Positions 16,633-24,593 of a stretch of DNA of 56,105 bases are shown in pieces; the stretch's first letter is position 1, and every line of letters begins with the position of its first letter. The DNA is from Sabulitectum sp964386635 (GTDB lineage: Bacteria > Fermentibacterota > Fermentibacteria > Fermentibacterales > JCC-6): the NCBI GenBank assembly GCA_964386635.1, contig CAYLRO010000016.1:1-56105 (forward strand), in the 5' to 3' direction. The notes under the pieces were generated by a model. That model was given only the letters and a program-made list of their open reading frames with translations. It ran no database searches and was not told where the DNA came from. The position numbers were made by a program, and so were the translations under genes.

Positions 16633-17072
16633 TACTTTTTCCTTTCAAGTGTTGGTGAGTGAAAATACTCCAATTTCGCCCCTGCCAACAAGCCCCACCA
16701 TCTGCTGCAAAAGAAATCTCGAACAGCTGTAATGACTCATCTTATGACCTGTTATCCCTGTTTCCACCCCAACCGGTTCCTGCCCCACTCAGGCTCTATT
16801 CTGCGACAAGTCTGCTTTTCCCGTCAGTTCTGCCGATAGCTGAAGATATGGACAATTGTCTTAAACCTGATTTTATTGTGGTAGTAATACGTCATATATT
16901 TTTCTCCGAAAAAACATGCTCATTTTGTGGGACAGCGCACCAGCCCCGAAGCACATAAAGGCATATCTCTTCTTCTTATGGCATATTTGCTGTTTTGGGA
17001 GCCATGATTTCAATCAGGTTGACCCGACAGGCTCTATATGCCATTGTATTTTCACACGATGGGAGTTTAGAA
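16633..17072. other. Intergenic region between divergent genes, no confident feature
   Basis: About 440 bases separate the start of the kinase gene from the next forward gene. The part around 16870-16915 is A+T rich. A reverse-strand frame of 31 codons (48 from an upstream GTG) ends just before the kinase ribosome-binding site, but it has no site of its own and no recognisable product. I see no tRNA, riboswitch or convincing promoter pair. Confidence 0.4.
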
Positions 17073-17453
17073 ATGATATTTTTTCAGACAGCATTGATGA
17101 TACTTGCCGCGTCCTCTCCCCTGTTGGATGTAACTGACTCCATCGATCGGGGAGGAACTGCTGTTTACACAGTTTCACTGGAAGAGGGAACCGTCTACTG
17201 GATAATCCTTCAGTCTCCTGATGGATCAACTGATCTGAATATTTCCGCTTCGTCCAATGATATGGATTTCGAGCATTTCATGAATCTTCCCTACCGTGAA
17301 GATTTCATTTACGCTCTGGATTTTGCCATAGCTGCCGGTCTGGAAGAAGGTGATGAATCGGTGACTCTCCCTGCAGCCTACTCAGGTCCGGTATACATCG
17401 TTGTTCACGATGCAGGCGGCAGCGGCGGAGAATTCATTCTCAAGATTCAATAG
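17073..17453 (+). CDS. Small secreted protein, PPC-like beta sandwich
   Basis: 126 residues from the ATG at 17073, which has GGGAG seven bases upstream; the frame extends further 5' but only this start yields a signal peptide (MIFFQTALMILAASSP). The mature part, with DSIDRGGTAVYTVSLEEGT, WIILQSPDG and YSGPVYIVVHDAGGSGGEF, has the strand pattern of bacterial pre-peptidase C-terminal (PPC) domains. These are small carbohydrate- or protein-binding modules, and there is no catalytic domain here. xseA follows five bases after its stop. Confidence 0.65.
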   Translation: MIFFQTALMILAASSPLLDVTDSIDRGGTAVYTVSLEEGTVYWIILQSPDGSTDLNISASSNDMDFEHFMNLPYREDFIYALDFAIAAGLEEGDESVTLPAAYSGPVYIVVHDAGGSGGEFILKIQ

Positions 17454-17458
17454 ATCAC

Positions 17459-18730
17459 GTGTACAATAACAGTGATGGTGATTTCTCAGTACTGGAGTTC
17501 AATACCTCGGTAAAAGGGCTTCTTTCCGCAGGCATCCCTGATTCCTTCTGGATCAGAGGGGTGATCACAGGCTTCAGACAGGTATCCGGAAGGGGACATT
17601 CCTATTTCCAGCTCGCTGATCCTTCTTCTCCAGGTGAACAATCCCCTGCTGTGGTTGATTGTGCACTGTTTGCCGGAGACAGAGCAGCTGTATCAGTAGA
17701 GGCAGGACGGGCAGGATCGGTTTTCGAACTCCGGAACAACATGGAGGTTCGAATACGTGCCCAGGTGAATTTCTGGGAGCGTTCAGGGCGATTTCAGATA
17801 GTAATGAAGGGGATGGATCACTCCTTTTCCGGAGATTCAGCTGTAATACATCTTCAGAAACTGGTGGAAAAACTTTCCCTTGAGGGAGTTCTCTCAGAAA
17901 ACGGAACTCTTTCACTGAGTTCCCTGCCACTCAATGTGGGTCTTGTAACATCAAAAGGGTCTGCAGCTGAGCGGGATTTCGTAAAAACACTTGAGGAATC
18001 AGGATACCCATTTAAGGTATATGCATCATGGGCAACTATGCAGGGCTCTGAAACATCTGATTCCGTTTGCAGGGCACTGGCAGGGTTCCTGCGACCAGGT
18101 CTTATGGAAAAGCTTGATGCTGTTGCACTTACAAGAGGTGGTGGCTCTGCCGTAGACCTGGCCTGGTTCAACGATGAGAAAATAGCAAGAACCATAGCAC
18201 AGCTCCCCTGGCCGGTTATTTCAGGTATAGGCCACGAAATTGATACAACTCTTCCGGACTATGCGGCTCACACAAGGGCTAAAACCCCCACACACGCCGC
18301 TTCCATCCTTGTTGATATTGCTGCAGCACTGGACGAGAAGATCTCGAGACTGAGCATGGGACTTGTCTCTTCATTCTCCCCTAGAATCAGCCTGGAAAAA
18401 ATGCGCCTTGAGAAGATATCCGGAGAACTCTCAACAGCCCTGGCTGTACTTCCTGACAAAAACCGTGACAAGCTCCGCAGGGCTGCATCAGCAATAGCAA
18501 TGGCAGCCGGGAGAATTCTGCATCAGGGTGAAAGGGAACTGACCTTCCTTGAGGGACAGGTTGAAATGAGAGATCCTGCCAGGATGCTTGAGCTGGGCTG
18601 GGGAGTTGTGAAAAACGCAGAAGGTAAAACCGTGAAGAAAGCAAATGATCTTTCTTCAGGTGAAAAGATATCAGTCACCATGCTTGGAGGCATTGTAAAG
18701 GCCTTTGTGGAGGAAATAGAGAATGACTGA
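17459..18730 (+). CDS. xseA: Exodeoxyribonuclease VII large subunit
   Basis: 423 residues. ExoVII degrades single-stranded DNA from both ends into oligonucleotides. The N-terminal OB-fold region (about 10-110, with FWIRGVITGFRQVSGRGHSYFQL) is followed by the catalytic part: VGLVTSKGSAAERDFV, DAVALTRGGGSAVDLAWFND and ISGIGHEIDTTLPDYAAHTRAKTPT up to PTHAAS. A long helical region precedes a short beta tail. The GTG start at 17459 has no clear ribosome-binding site. It overlaps xseB by eight bases, as in many genomes. Confidence 0.94.
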   Translation: MYNNSDGDFSVLEFNTSVKGLLSAGIPDSFWIRGVITGFRQVSGRGHSYFQLADPSSPGEQSPAVVDCALFAGDRAAVSVEAGRAGSVFELRNNMEVRIRAQVNFWERSGRFQIVMKGMDHSFSGDSAVIHLQKLVEKLSLEGVLSENGTLSLSSLPLNVGLVTSKGSAAERDFVKTLEESGYPFKVYASWATMQGSETSDSVCRALAGFLRPGLMEKLDAVALTRGGGSAVDLAWFNDEKIARTIAQLPWPVISGIGHEIDTTLPDYAAHTRAKTPTHAASILVDIAAALDEKISRLSMGLVSSFSPRISLEKMRLEKISGELSTALAVLPDKNRDKLRRAASAIAMAAGRILHQGERELTFLEGQVEMRDPARMLELGWGVVKNAEGKTVKKANDLSSGEKISVTMLGGIVKAFVEEIEND

Positions 18731-18926
18731 CAGCAGGAAGTATTCAGAGATGCTTGCAGAACTTGAGGGGATTGTGGACACCCTTGGCAGAGAAGATTGC
18801 GCCGTTGACCAGCTGGAAACACTGGTTCAAAGAGCTTCTGTTCTGATAAAGGAACTGAAATCAAGACTTGCTCGAACTGAAAAGTCTGTCAGCGGAATGC
18901 TTGAAGAGATTGGTGAACAGAACTGA
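18723..18926 (+). CDS. xseB: Exodeoxyribonuclease VII small subunit
   Basis: 67 residues, normal for XseB. It is a helical hairpin protein that assembles along the XseA coiled coil. KYSEMLAELEGIVDTL and a central AVDQLETLVQRA followed by LIKELKSRLARTE match the family. It begins eight bases before the xseA stop. Its last 38 bases overlap the end of the convergent glycosyltransferase gene. Confidence 0.92.
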   Translation: MTDSRKYSEMLAELEGIVDTLGREDCAVDQLETLVQRASVLIKELKSRLARTEKSVSGMLEEIGEQN

Positions 18927-19896
18927 CAATCTCTTCGTCAGAGGGATTCAAAAGAGCTGCAGAGCCTGGAGAAAGCGGTCTGAACCGCTGGACATTGTCA
19001 ACAGAAAAAACAGCAGTTACGGAAGTATTCACCGCAGAAGCCAGGTGCATTGGCCCTGTATCCGGTGTAACAAAATGTTCCAGTGAGGCAAAGCTCTCAG
19101 GCAGATCCTTTAGAGAAACAGCAGGAACTGCGGTTACACCACCCCCTGCAACCGCCTCAGCCCTCATTCTCTCCTCTTCAGTGCCCCAGTATATGATAAC
19201 GGGCCTTAACCTGGAGATCTCACTTGTAAGGGCTCTGAGACGCTCTGAGGAGAATGCCCGTCCAGGCTTCCCCCCTGCATGGAATCCAACAACTGCTCTC
19301 TTCTCCACAGGTTTAACCCTGATTGATGGTCTGTGCCACACAGGCCAGCTCTCCCAGACATTTCCCAGAGCATGAAGAGCCTGGCTTTCATGAACTGTCC
19401 TGCCTGGCCATGCTGAATCAGGCGGCACAGAGTTGTACCATCCTTTTCCCTCAGCAGAGGGAGAACCAATTCGTTCAGGAATCCGTGTAAGTGCGGAAAG
19501 CATTGCCGTTGAAAGACTGAAGCCGTGAGGGTGTGACGCATCTACAACTGTATCAAAACCGGCGGACCTGATCTCCTTCAGCAGAAGCCTCAGCTGTCCC
19601 GGATGCTTTATCTGTCCCTTCTTGTTCATTCTGACAAGGTTCCAGCCTCTGCCCTCCAGAACATCTGCGAATCTGCCACTGACCAGAAGAGACACTCTGC
19701 TCTTCGGAAAACGATCTTCAAGGGAATTCAGAAACGGTGTGAGCAGAATGAGATTCCCCATTCTGTTGTCTATTCTCAGTACAAGAATGTTTTCAGGTTC
19801 ATCATAATGGACAGAGCCGCCTCTCACAGTAAGAACTCTGAACAGGCCGTTCAGTTTTTTTCTGCCTGCTCTTTCCAATCTTCCGGCAAAGCTCAT
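18889..19896 (-). CDS. Glycosyltransferase family 9 (heptosyltransferase-like)
   Basis: 335 residues. GT9 enzymes add heptose or related sugars to lipopolysaccharide core on the inner-membrane face. Visible features: ILVLRIDNRMGNLILLTPFL at the N-terminus (the R-D--GD-I-TP pattern with GN in place of GD), FDTVVDASHPHG, VVGFHAGGKPGR and the nucleotide-sugar signature FVTPDTGPMHLASA. It suggests an outer membrane with lipopolysaccharide. The gene overlaps miaB by four bases at its start and runs 38 bases into the convergent xseB. Confidence 0.87.
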   Translation of the reverse strand: MSFAGRLERAGRKKLNGLFRVLTVRGGSVHYDEPENILVLRIDNRMGNLILLTPFLNSLEDRFPKSRVSLLVSGRFADVLEGRGWNLVRMNKKGQIKHPGQLRLLLKEIRSAGFDTVVDASHPHGFSLSTAMLSALTRIPERIGSPSAEGKGWYNSVPPDSAWPGRTVHESQALHALGNVWESWPVWHRPSIRVKPVEKRAVVGFHAGGKPGRAFSSERLRALTSEISRLRPVIIYWGTEEERMRAEAVAGGGVTAVPAVSLKDLPESFASLEHFVTPDTGPMHLASAVNTSVTAVFSVDNVQRFRPLSPGSAALLNPSDEEIVSSVHQSLQAFR

Positions 19897-21179
19897 TGAG
19901 AGACTGGTGTTCCAAAGTGCGTGTAGCCGTCGGCTTTTGTAATTTTAACTCTGACCGTATCACCGGGGACATAATCAAGGGTGTTCAGTATCACTGTCCT
20001 GTTGCCGTCGGTTCTGCCTGCAAGTTGCCGGGGTTTTCTGGCAGGACCTGTGATGAGCACAGTCATCTCTCTCCCTTCAAGAAGAAGAGAACGCTCCAGA
20101 GTTATCTCAGTCTGCAGTTTCTGAAGAACAGCAAGCCTTGAAAGGCGTGTTTCCACAGGAACAACCGGTTTCAGGTCAACAGCAGCAGTACCCTGCCTTT
20201 CACTGTATCTGAAGAGAAAAGCATAGTCGTACCTGACTTCTTCAAGAAGAGAAACAGACTGCTGAAAGTCCTCTTCAGTCTCTCCGGGAAAACCGGCAAT
20301 CATGTCCGTGGAGAGAACAATACCAGGCATCATCTCTCTGAGCATGGCAACTTTTTCAATGTACCCGCTCCGGGTATATCCTCTTTTCATACCTGCAAGA
20401 ACACTGTCACTGCCTGACTGTACAGGAAGATGGAACATCCTGCAGATGTTTTCACGGGAAGCCATGACCCTGGCCAGCTTTTCTGTAAGATCCCTTGGAT
20501 TGCTTGTAACAAATCTCACACGGCAGCTGTCGCCTGCAACATCGGAAACCTGCTTCAGCAGGTCAGGAAAGTCAGTTCCCCGGTGGCTGTAGGAATTAAC
20601 ATTCTGCCCCAGAAGGGTTATCTCCCTGAAACCGGCTTTTACAAGCCCTTCCACTTCATGGAGAATCAGTTTTGTTTCCCGGCTTCTCTCCCTGCCTCTC
20701 ACATAGGGAACAATGCAGTAAGTGCAAAAGTTGTCGCATCCCCGGATCACATTCACGAATGCTCTCGGGAAATCCTCTCTCACAGGCGTGAACTCTTCAT
20801 AATTCTCTTTTCCCTGAGAAACCGCAGCAGTTCTTTTCCGCATTGTAAGAAGTTCAGGAATTCTCTGGTATTCATCGGGACCTATCACAAGGTCAAGAAG
20901 CTTCATTCGGGAAAGCAGTTTATCTCCGTGTTCCTGAGCAACGCAACCGCAAAGAGCCATCACAGGTTTCCCGGAAGGCTTCAACCCTGCCAGGTGTGTA
21001 ATACGACCAAGAGCCCTGACTTCCGCGTGCTCTCTCACTGCACATGTTACCAGGAATACCGCATCTGCTTCCCTGATATCTTTTGTAATACTGTGACCGG
21101 CTGAGATGAGAATACCTTTAAGTATCTCGCCGTCATGAGCATTCATCTGGCAACCGTAGACCTCAATCAGACATTTCAT
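19893..21179 (-). CDS. miaB: tRNA-2-methylthio-N6-dimethylallyladenosine synthase
   Basis: 428 residues. MiaB is a radical SAM methylthiotransferase that converts i6A37 to ms2i6A37 in tRNAs reading U-starting codons. The N-terminal domain has the three auxiliary-cluster Cys (EVYGCQMN, VTCAVREHAE, ALCGCVAQE). The radical SAM motif is GCDNFCTYCIVPYVRGRERS. Then come EITLLGQNVNSY, FHLPVQSGS and STDMIAGFPGETEEDF, and a C-terminal TRAM domain follows. These sequences favour MiaB over MtaB or RimO. It overlaps the membrane protein upstream by four bases. Confidence 0.94.
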   Translation of the reverse strand: MKCLIEVYGCQMNAHDGEILKGILISAGHSITKDIREADAVFLVTCAVREHAEVRALGRITHLAGLKPSGKPVMALCGCVAQEHGDKLLSRMKLLDLVIGPDEYQRIPELLTMRKRTAAVSQGKENYEEFTPVREDFPRAFVNVIRGCDNFCTYCIVPYVRGRERSRETKLILHEVEGLVKAGFREITLLGQNVNSYSHRGTDFPDLLKQVSDVAGDSCRVRFVTSNPRDLTEKLARVMASRENICRMFHLPVQSGSDSVLAGMKRGYTRSGYIEKVAMLREMMPGIVLSTDMIAGFPGETEEDFQQSVSLLEEVRYDYAFLFRYSERQGTAAVDLKPVVPVETRLSRLAVLQKLQTEITLERSLLLEGREMTVLITGPARKPRQLAGRTDGNRTVILNTLDYVPGDTVRVKITKADGYTHFGTPVSQ

Positions 21180-21778
21180 CCGGGAATCACCAGTTCCATT
21201 ATAAGTCCTGCAAATACAGGGATACGAAGATTATCATCCAGGGGCATTTCAAACAGTTCTGCCAGGGTTGCTGCCACAGCACCGGCGGCAAGCCCCTTCG
21301 GTGTAAGATCCCATCCGAAAACTCCGGAGAGATACAGCAGCCCGATTGAGGCAGTAAGGCAGCTTAAAAGTGCTGCAAGGCTTCCCTCAAGGGTTCTACC
21401 TGAAACAAGCTTTATCTTTCCGTATCTAGTTCCTATCAGGGCAGCGAAAGTATCTCCTACACTGAGGAAAACAAGTGCGGAAACAGCAATTTCCGTACGG
21501 TAGAGAAGAAGTGTCAGAGCAGCGCTGGCAACAAGAACAGTTGAAGCTGTCATGGCTCCGTCCTGCTCTTTTCCCCTTAGGACTTTTCCGAATAGTCCAA
21601 GGAAAAAGCGGCGGAAGACCCGGCTTCTGCTCCGAAGGATATCTATCAGGAGTAAAGCAAGAGCTGAAGCAGCCAGGAAAAGAACCATATCTGTTCTTGG
21701 AACGAATATTGCAAAGCCGGGAATCACAATGGAACCGAAATGAATTCCTTTGCGAAGAACTTCTTCGATGTAACTCAT
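21176..21778 (-). CDS. Dolichol/phytol kinase-like CTP-dependent membrane kinase
   Basis: 200 residues with about six transmembrane segments. It opens with the RKGIHFGS motif typical of the SEC59/VTE5/DGK1 group. The signature of this family follows: LSVGDTFAALIGTRYGKIK with GRTLEGSLA, and late PLDDNLRIPV. Relatives phosphorylate polyprenols, phytol or diacylglycerol with CTP. The substrate here is unknown. A phosphatidate cytidylyltransferase is the main alternative, but the length and motifs fit the kinase group better. The start lies close behind the PorV-like gene. Confidence 0.8.
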   Translation of the reverse strand: MSYIEEVLRKGIHFGSIVIPGFAIFVPRTDMVLFLAASALALLLIDILRSRSRVFRRFFLGLFGKVLRGKEQDGAMTASTVLVASAALTLLLYRTEIAVSALVFLSVGDTFAALIGTRYGKIKLVSGRTLEGSLAALLSCLTASIGLLYLSGVFGWDLTPKGLAAGAVAATLAELFEMPLDDNLRIPVFAGLIMELVIPG

Positions 21779-21784
21779 GGAAAG

Positions 21785-22876
21785 TTAGAATCCCACCCCG
21801 GCAGATACACGGTGAGTACTGTCCAGCTCATCATGGCTGAGCCATGCATAATCCAGAGAAACAGGATGACCGCTTATACTCATGGTAAAACCGAGACCTG
21901 CAGTCATGCTGCCCTGGTTAGAACCAATTCTGAGCCCCACTGTATCCTTGATGAGAAGCTCGGTTCCAATGTGTGTATCCAGACTGACTCCGGCTTCAGG
22001 AATACTGTACTGGGCAGCGTATTCTCTGCCTTCAAACCTGAAATCCCCGTCTGCGGAAAAAGTGATTACTGTATGGAACCTTGAAATGGGCCAGGTAAAA
22101 GAAGCACCGAGTTTTGCTGTTGGAGAAACGCTCTCGCTTACCCCTGAATTCCAGAACATCCAGGTACCGAAAACATCCTGAAGGTTAAGACCAAGGGCAA
22201 AAGCCTGTGTGGGATTCCACTTCACAGCTGCATCAACTCCAACACCCCATGCGCTGTAGTCCATGAGCTTTCTGTATATGATCTTTGAGGATGCGCCGAT
22301 TGAAAAATTCTCGCTGATGCTTCTTCCCCATGACAGGTAGAGAGCGTTGTCAGATGCGCTGTCCCAGGTTATGCGGCCCTCATCGTAGATAAGTTCCTCG
22401 CCGGGATCCCATTCGCCGTTCCCTTCAGTTCCTGACTGGTTGGAACTCTGATCCCAGTCATCGTTTCCTGAATCTCCTGGTTCTCCGCTGCCGTCTTCAC
22501 CGAAAACACCGTCGGATCCTGTGTCATACCACTGAAGATCACTGGTGTTCGCAATATCTCCTGCATCGGTTCTGAACAGGCTTGCTGCAAATACATCACC
22601 TGCGTATTCCTGCGAATAAGCAAGGTAATCGTATGAGATCAAACCACCGAAACGTTCTGAGTGCATAAAGGAAGCCATTCGACCCCTTGCATTCACCAGA
22701 CCGGCCGGATTCCAGTATGCGGCTGAAATGTCATCGGAAACAGCAGCGAAGGCACTGCCCATGGCCAGGGCTCTGGCACCAGCCCCTACGTAGAGAAATT
22801 CGCCGGCATACTTGTCAGCACTGGCTTCAACGGCAAGAAACAGAAAAACCACTGAGAATAGCATGAGCATTTTCAA
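21785..22876 (-). CDS. PorV/PorQ-like outer-membrane beta-barrel protein (UPF0164)
   Basis: 363 residues. A signal peptide precedes FLYVGAGARALAMGSAF and ISAAYWNPAGLV, the hallmark start of PorV/UPF0164 barrels. Alternating strands continue to a C-terminal aromatic (ending HRVSAGVGF), as expected for a barrel inserted by the BAM machinery. About residues 112-165 form an insertion rich in Asp, Gly, Glu and Asn that looks like a calcium-binding extracellular loop. PorV carries type IX cargo to the attachment complex in Bacteroidetes; three cargo-like proteins are encoded in this window. A fatty-acid transporter (FadL-like) barrel is a less likely alternative. Confidence 0.82.
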   Translation of the reverse strand: MKMLMLFSVVFLFLAVEASADKYAGEFLYVGAGARALAMGSAFAAVSDDISAAYWNPAGLVNARGRMASFMHSERFGGLISYDYLAYSQEYAGDVFAASLFRTDAGDIANTSDLQWYDTGSDGVFGEDGSGEPGDSGNDDWDQSSNQSGTEGNGEWDPGEELIYDEGRITWDSASDNALYLSWGRSISENFSIGASSKIIYRKLMDYSAWGVGVDAAVKWNPTQAFALGLNLQDVFGTWMFWNSGVSESVSPTAKLGASFTWPISRFHTVITFSADGDFRFEGREYAAQYSIPEAGVSLDTHIGTELLIKDTVGLRIGSNQGSMTAGLGFTMSISGHPVSLDYAWLSHDELDSTHRVSAGVGF

Positions 22877-22882
22877 GAAGAA

Positions 22883-23212
22883 TCACTCCCCGTTCACATA
22901 TCTTGCAAAAAGCTGTCTGTCTTCGAACCTTATTCTTGTGAAGAATAAACCTATACCCCAGTTACCGTCAGGAAGTTCCTCTTCCCGTATTACAACTGCC
23001 CGGGCCATTATCTGATTTCCATCGAGACCTATTGAAACATCCACTCTGGTAAGATCTCCAATTGCTTCCTCACAGACACAATAAAGCCCGGAAGCACTAA
23101 GATTAAGGGCAGTCACCGGCCGTCCCGGCATTCCCTGAGTACCCAGGACAACATCAATAGCTCCCCGGTATCTTTTCTCTCGTCTTTTTTCAGAAGAAAT
23201 CTGGGTGTCCAA
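22883..23212 (-). CDS. PilZ-domain protein
   Basis: 109 residues, a stand-alone PilZ domain. The c-di-GMP-binding elements are present: the R-x3-R-type motif in RREKRYRG and the N-x-S-x-x-G motif in LNLSASGLY. A typical GIGLFFTRI strand comes near the end. It should bind cyclic di-GMP and signal to a partner, often in motility or surface polysaccharide control. No diguanylate cyclase is in the window. It lies between the PorV-like gene and a small membrane protein gene on the same strand. Confidence 0.86.
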   Translation of the reverse strand: MDTQISSEKRREKRYRGAIDVVLGTQGMPGRPVTALNLSASGLYCVCEEAIGDLTRVDVSIGLDGNQIMARAVVIREEELPDGNWGIGLFFTRIRFEDRQLFARYVNGE

Positions 23213-23225
23213 TTGACTCTCTTTC

Positions 23226-23633
23226 CTACCCCGTAAACAGTTCTTCAGTTTCAGGCTTCATCAAAAGTACCAAACCGAATATACCAACAATGGTTCCGAA
23301 AGGCATCATGAGACAGAGTATCGCATCAATAACTATACAGAACGTTCTGTTGCGCTTCTTCATGAGGTTGAGGCCGGTTCTCAGCACAAGGATCCCCAGA
23401 GTAAGAAGAACAACAGTGAAAACAAGTCCCAATCCGCTGAATATCCAACCCATTACCTCTGGTGGAGGTTCGCTCTTTGCTGAATCAATGGCACCTGTGG
23501 CTATTAAGTAACCAATTGCCATGTAAATGACTCCTATTGATGACAATAGTATCTGGAACCCTCCTACAACGAAATGAAATATTGAAACAATGGTGTAGAG
23601 ATCTGAATCACCTTTTTTCACTGCATCCGTCAT
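23226..23633 (-). CDS. Small membrane protein, unknown function
   Basis: 135 residues from the ATG at 23633 (MTDAVKKGDSD), preceded by AAAGGGGGAAC; an upstream in-frame start would lack a site. Three or four hydrophobic segments are visible (FHFVVGGFQILLSSIGVIYM, GWIFSGLGLVFTVVLLTLGI, IDAILCLMMPFGTIVGIFGL) with a basic KKRNRT turn before the last. This looks like a family of small helical membrane proteins seen in environmental bacteria; no role is known to me. It is divergent from the DUF4870 genes. Confidence 0.7.
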   Translation of the reverse strand: MTDAVKKGDSDLYTIVSIFHFVVGGFQILLSSIGVIYMAIGYLIATGAIDSAKSEPPPEVMGWIFSGLGLVFTVVLLTLGILVLRTGLNLMKKRNRTFCIVIDAILCLMMPFGTIVGIFGLVLLMKPETEELFTG

Positions 23634-23695
23634 TGTTCCCCCTTTAATGTTCACGGTATAATGACAGCTGAAACCAGGTCGGGCAAGTACCGAGG

Positions 23696-23724
23696 TTGAC
23701 ATGGAAAGTAATTTGGTAAATGTT
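23696..23724 (+). promoter_or_regulatory. Promoter of the first DUF4870 gene
   Basis: Perfect TTGACA (23696-23701), 17-base spacer, weak AATGTT (23719-23724). It gives a leader of about 50 bases that includes a short inverted repeat GTACC-GTGT-GGTAC. Confidence 0.45.
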
Positions 23725-23779
23725 GGCCTGTACCGTGTGGTACCAGAGGCAAAATTATGATAATGGAGGGAGTTATTTA

Positions 23780-24157
23780 ATGGCTAATGAGTTCAATATT
23801 ACGGCTGCTGAGATTGAAGAAGGAAAAACAATGGGAGGAATCGCCTATTTCGGCCTCCTCGGATTCCTTATTGCATATCTTACCAGCAAAGAGAACAAGT
23901 ATGTTGTTTATCACGCTCAGCAGAGTCTTCTTCTTGTGATCTGTCTGATCCTTGCACCGATCCCGGTTCTCGGTCAGATTATCGCTCTCTGCGTTCTTGT
24001 TCTTGTTGTTATCGGCCTGCTCAACGGTTTCAAGGGTGAAATCAAGCCTGTTCCTCTTGTAGGAAACCTTGCTTTCAAACTTGGACTTCTCAAGCCAGTA
24101 GCAGGCGGAACAGCTCCTCAGGCACCGGAAGCTCCCGGCTCCCCTGATGTAGAGTAA
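23780..24157 (+). CDS. DUF4870 family membrane protein (copy 1)
   Basis: 125 residues from the ATG at 23780, with GGAGGGAG upstream; a longer frame from 23720 has no site. The DUF4870/Tic20-like pattern is clear: GIAYFGLLGFLIAYLTSKENKYVVYHAQQSLLLV reads across two segments, with the conserved Y-V-YHAQQS before a helix pair, then GLLNGFKGE and PVPLVG. The last 20 residues are Pro/Ala-rich. Function is unknown for the family. A paralogue follows after an intrinsic terminator. Confidence 0.85.
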   Translation: MANEFNITAAEIEEGKTMGGIAYFGLLGFLIAYLTSKENKYVVYHAQQSLLLVICLILAPIPVLGQIIALCVLVLVVIGLLNGFKGEIKPVPLVGNLAFKLGLLKPVAGGTAPQAPEAPGSPDVE

Positions 24158-24180
24158 TCAGCAAAGAACACATTCTTTCA

Positions 24181-24209
24181 GGGGGGCGTTAATATCGCCC
24201 CCCTTTTTT
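24181..24209 (+). terminator. Intrinsic terminator between two DUF4870 paralogues
   Basis: GGGGGGCG (24181-24188), loop TTAATAT, CGCCCCCC (24196-24203), then six T. The next gene's ribosome-binding site (GAGGTAG) starts two bases later, leaving no space for a promoter after the hairpin. The downstream gene must rely on readthrough or on a promoter upstream of the stem. Confidence 0.85.
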
Positions 24210-24221
24210 AGAGGTAGTCGA

Positions 24222-24569
24222 ATGAAAAAATCTTTCAACATAAGCTCATCTGATATTGAACAGGGAAAGGTAATGGCCGGAATCTCCTATTTCAGCTTCC
24301 CGGGCTTCCTCATTGCAATTCTTACCAGCAGAGAAAACAGGTTCGTGGCTTATCACGCCCAGCAGTCTCTTGCGCTGATTCTTCTGTCTCTGGTAAGATT
24401 CATACCTTTCACCCCGGGTTTCCTTGACCACATTATTTCACTGATTGTGTTCATTTTCTTTATTATCGGACTTGTGAACGGTTTTGGAGGGAAAGTTCAG
24501 CCTCTCCCTTTAATTGGAGAACCGGCATATTCATTGGGCATCTGCAAAGAGGAAGAACCGGTTAAATAG
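24222..24569 (+). CDS. DUF4870 family membrane protein (copy 2)
   Basis: 115 residues, a paralogue of the preceding gene: same order of ISYFSFPGFLIAILTSRENR, FVAYHAQQSLALI, two hydrophobic helices, GLVNGFGGK and PLPLIGEPAYSLG. It lacks the Pro/Ala tail. The ATG at 24222 has GAGGTAG upstream. The pair most likely arose by tandem duplication. mgtE follows after 24 bases, so copy 2 may share the mgtE-glgB transcript. Confidence 0.83.
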   Translation: MKKSFNISSSDIEQGKVMAGISYFSFPGFLIAILTSRENRFVAYHAQQSLALILLSLVRFIPFTPGFLDHIISLIVFIFFIIGLVNGFGGKVQPLPLIGEPAYSLGICKEEEPVK

Positions 24570-24593
24570 GAGATCTGTAAAGAAAGGTAATCT

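Noticed and set aside
16645..16790. Short reverse-strand leader peptide (31-48 codons) before the kinase gene
   Set aside because: No ribosome-binding site, no attenuator-like hairpin and no run of regulatory codons.
20430..21104. 224-codon forward frame opposite miaB
   Set aside because: It is antisense to a clear miaB, has no ribosome-binding site and no protein-like motifs.
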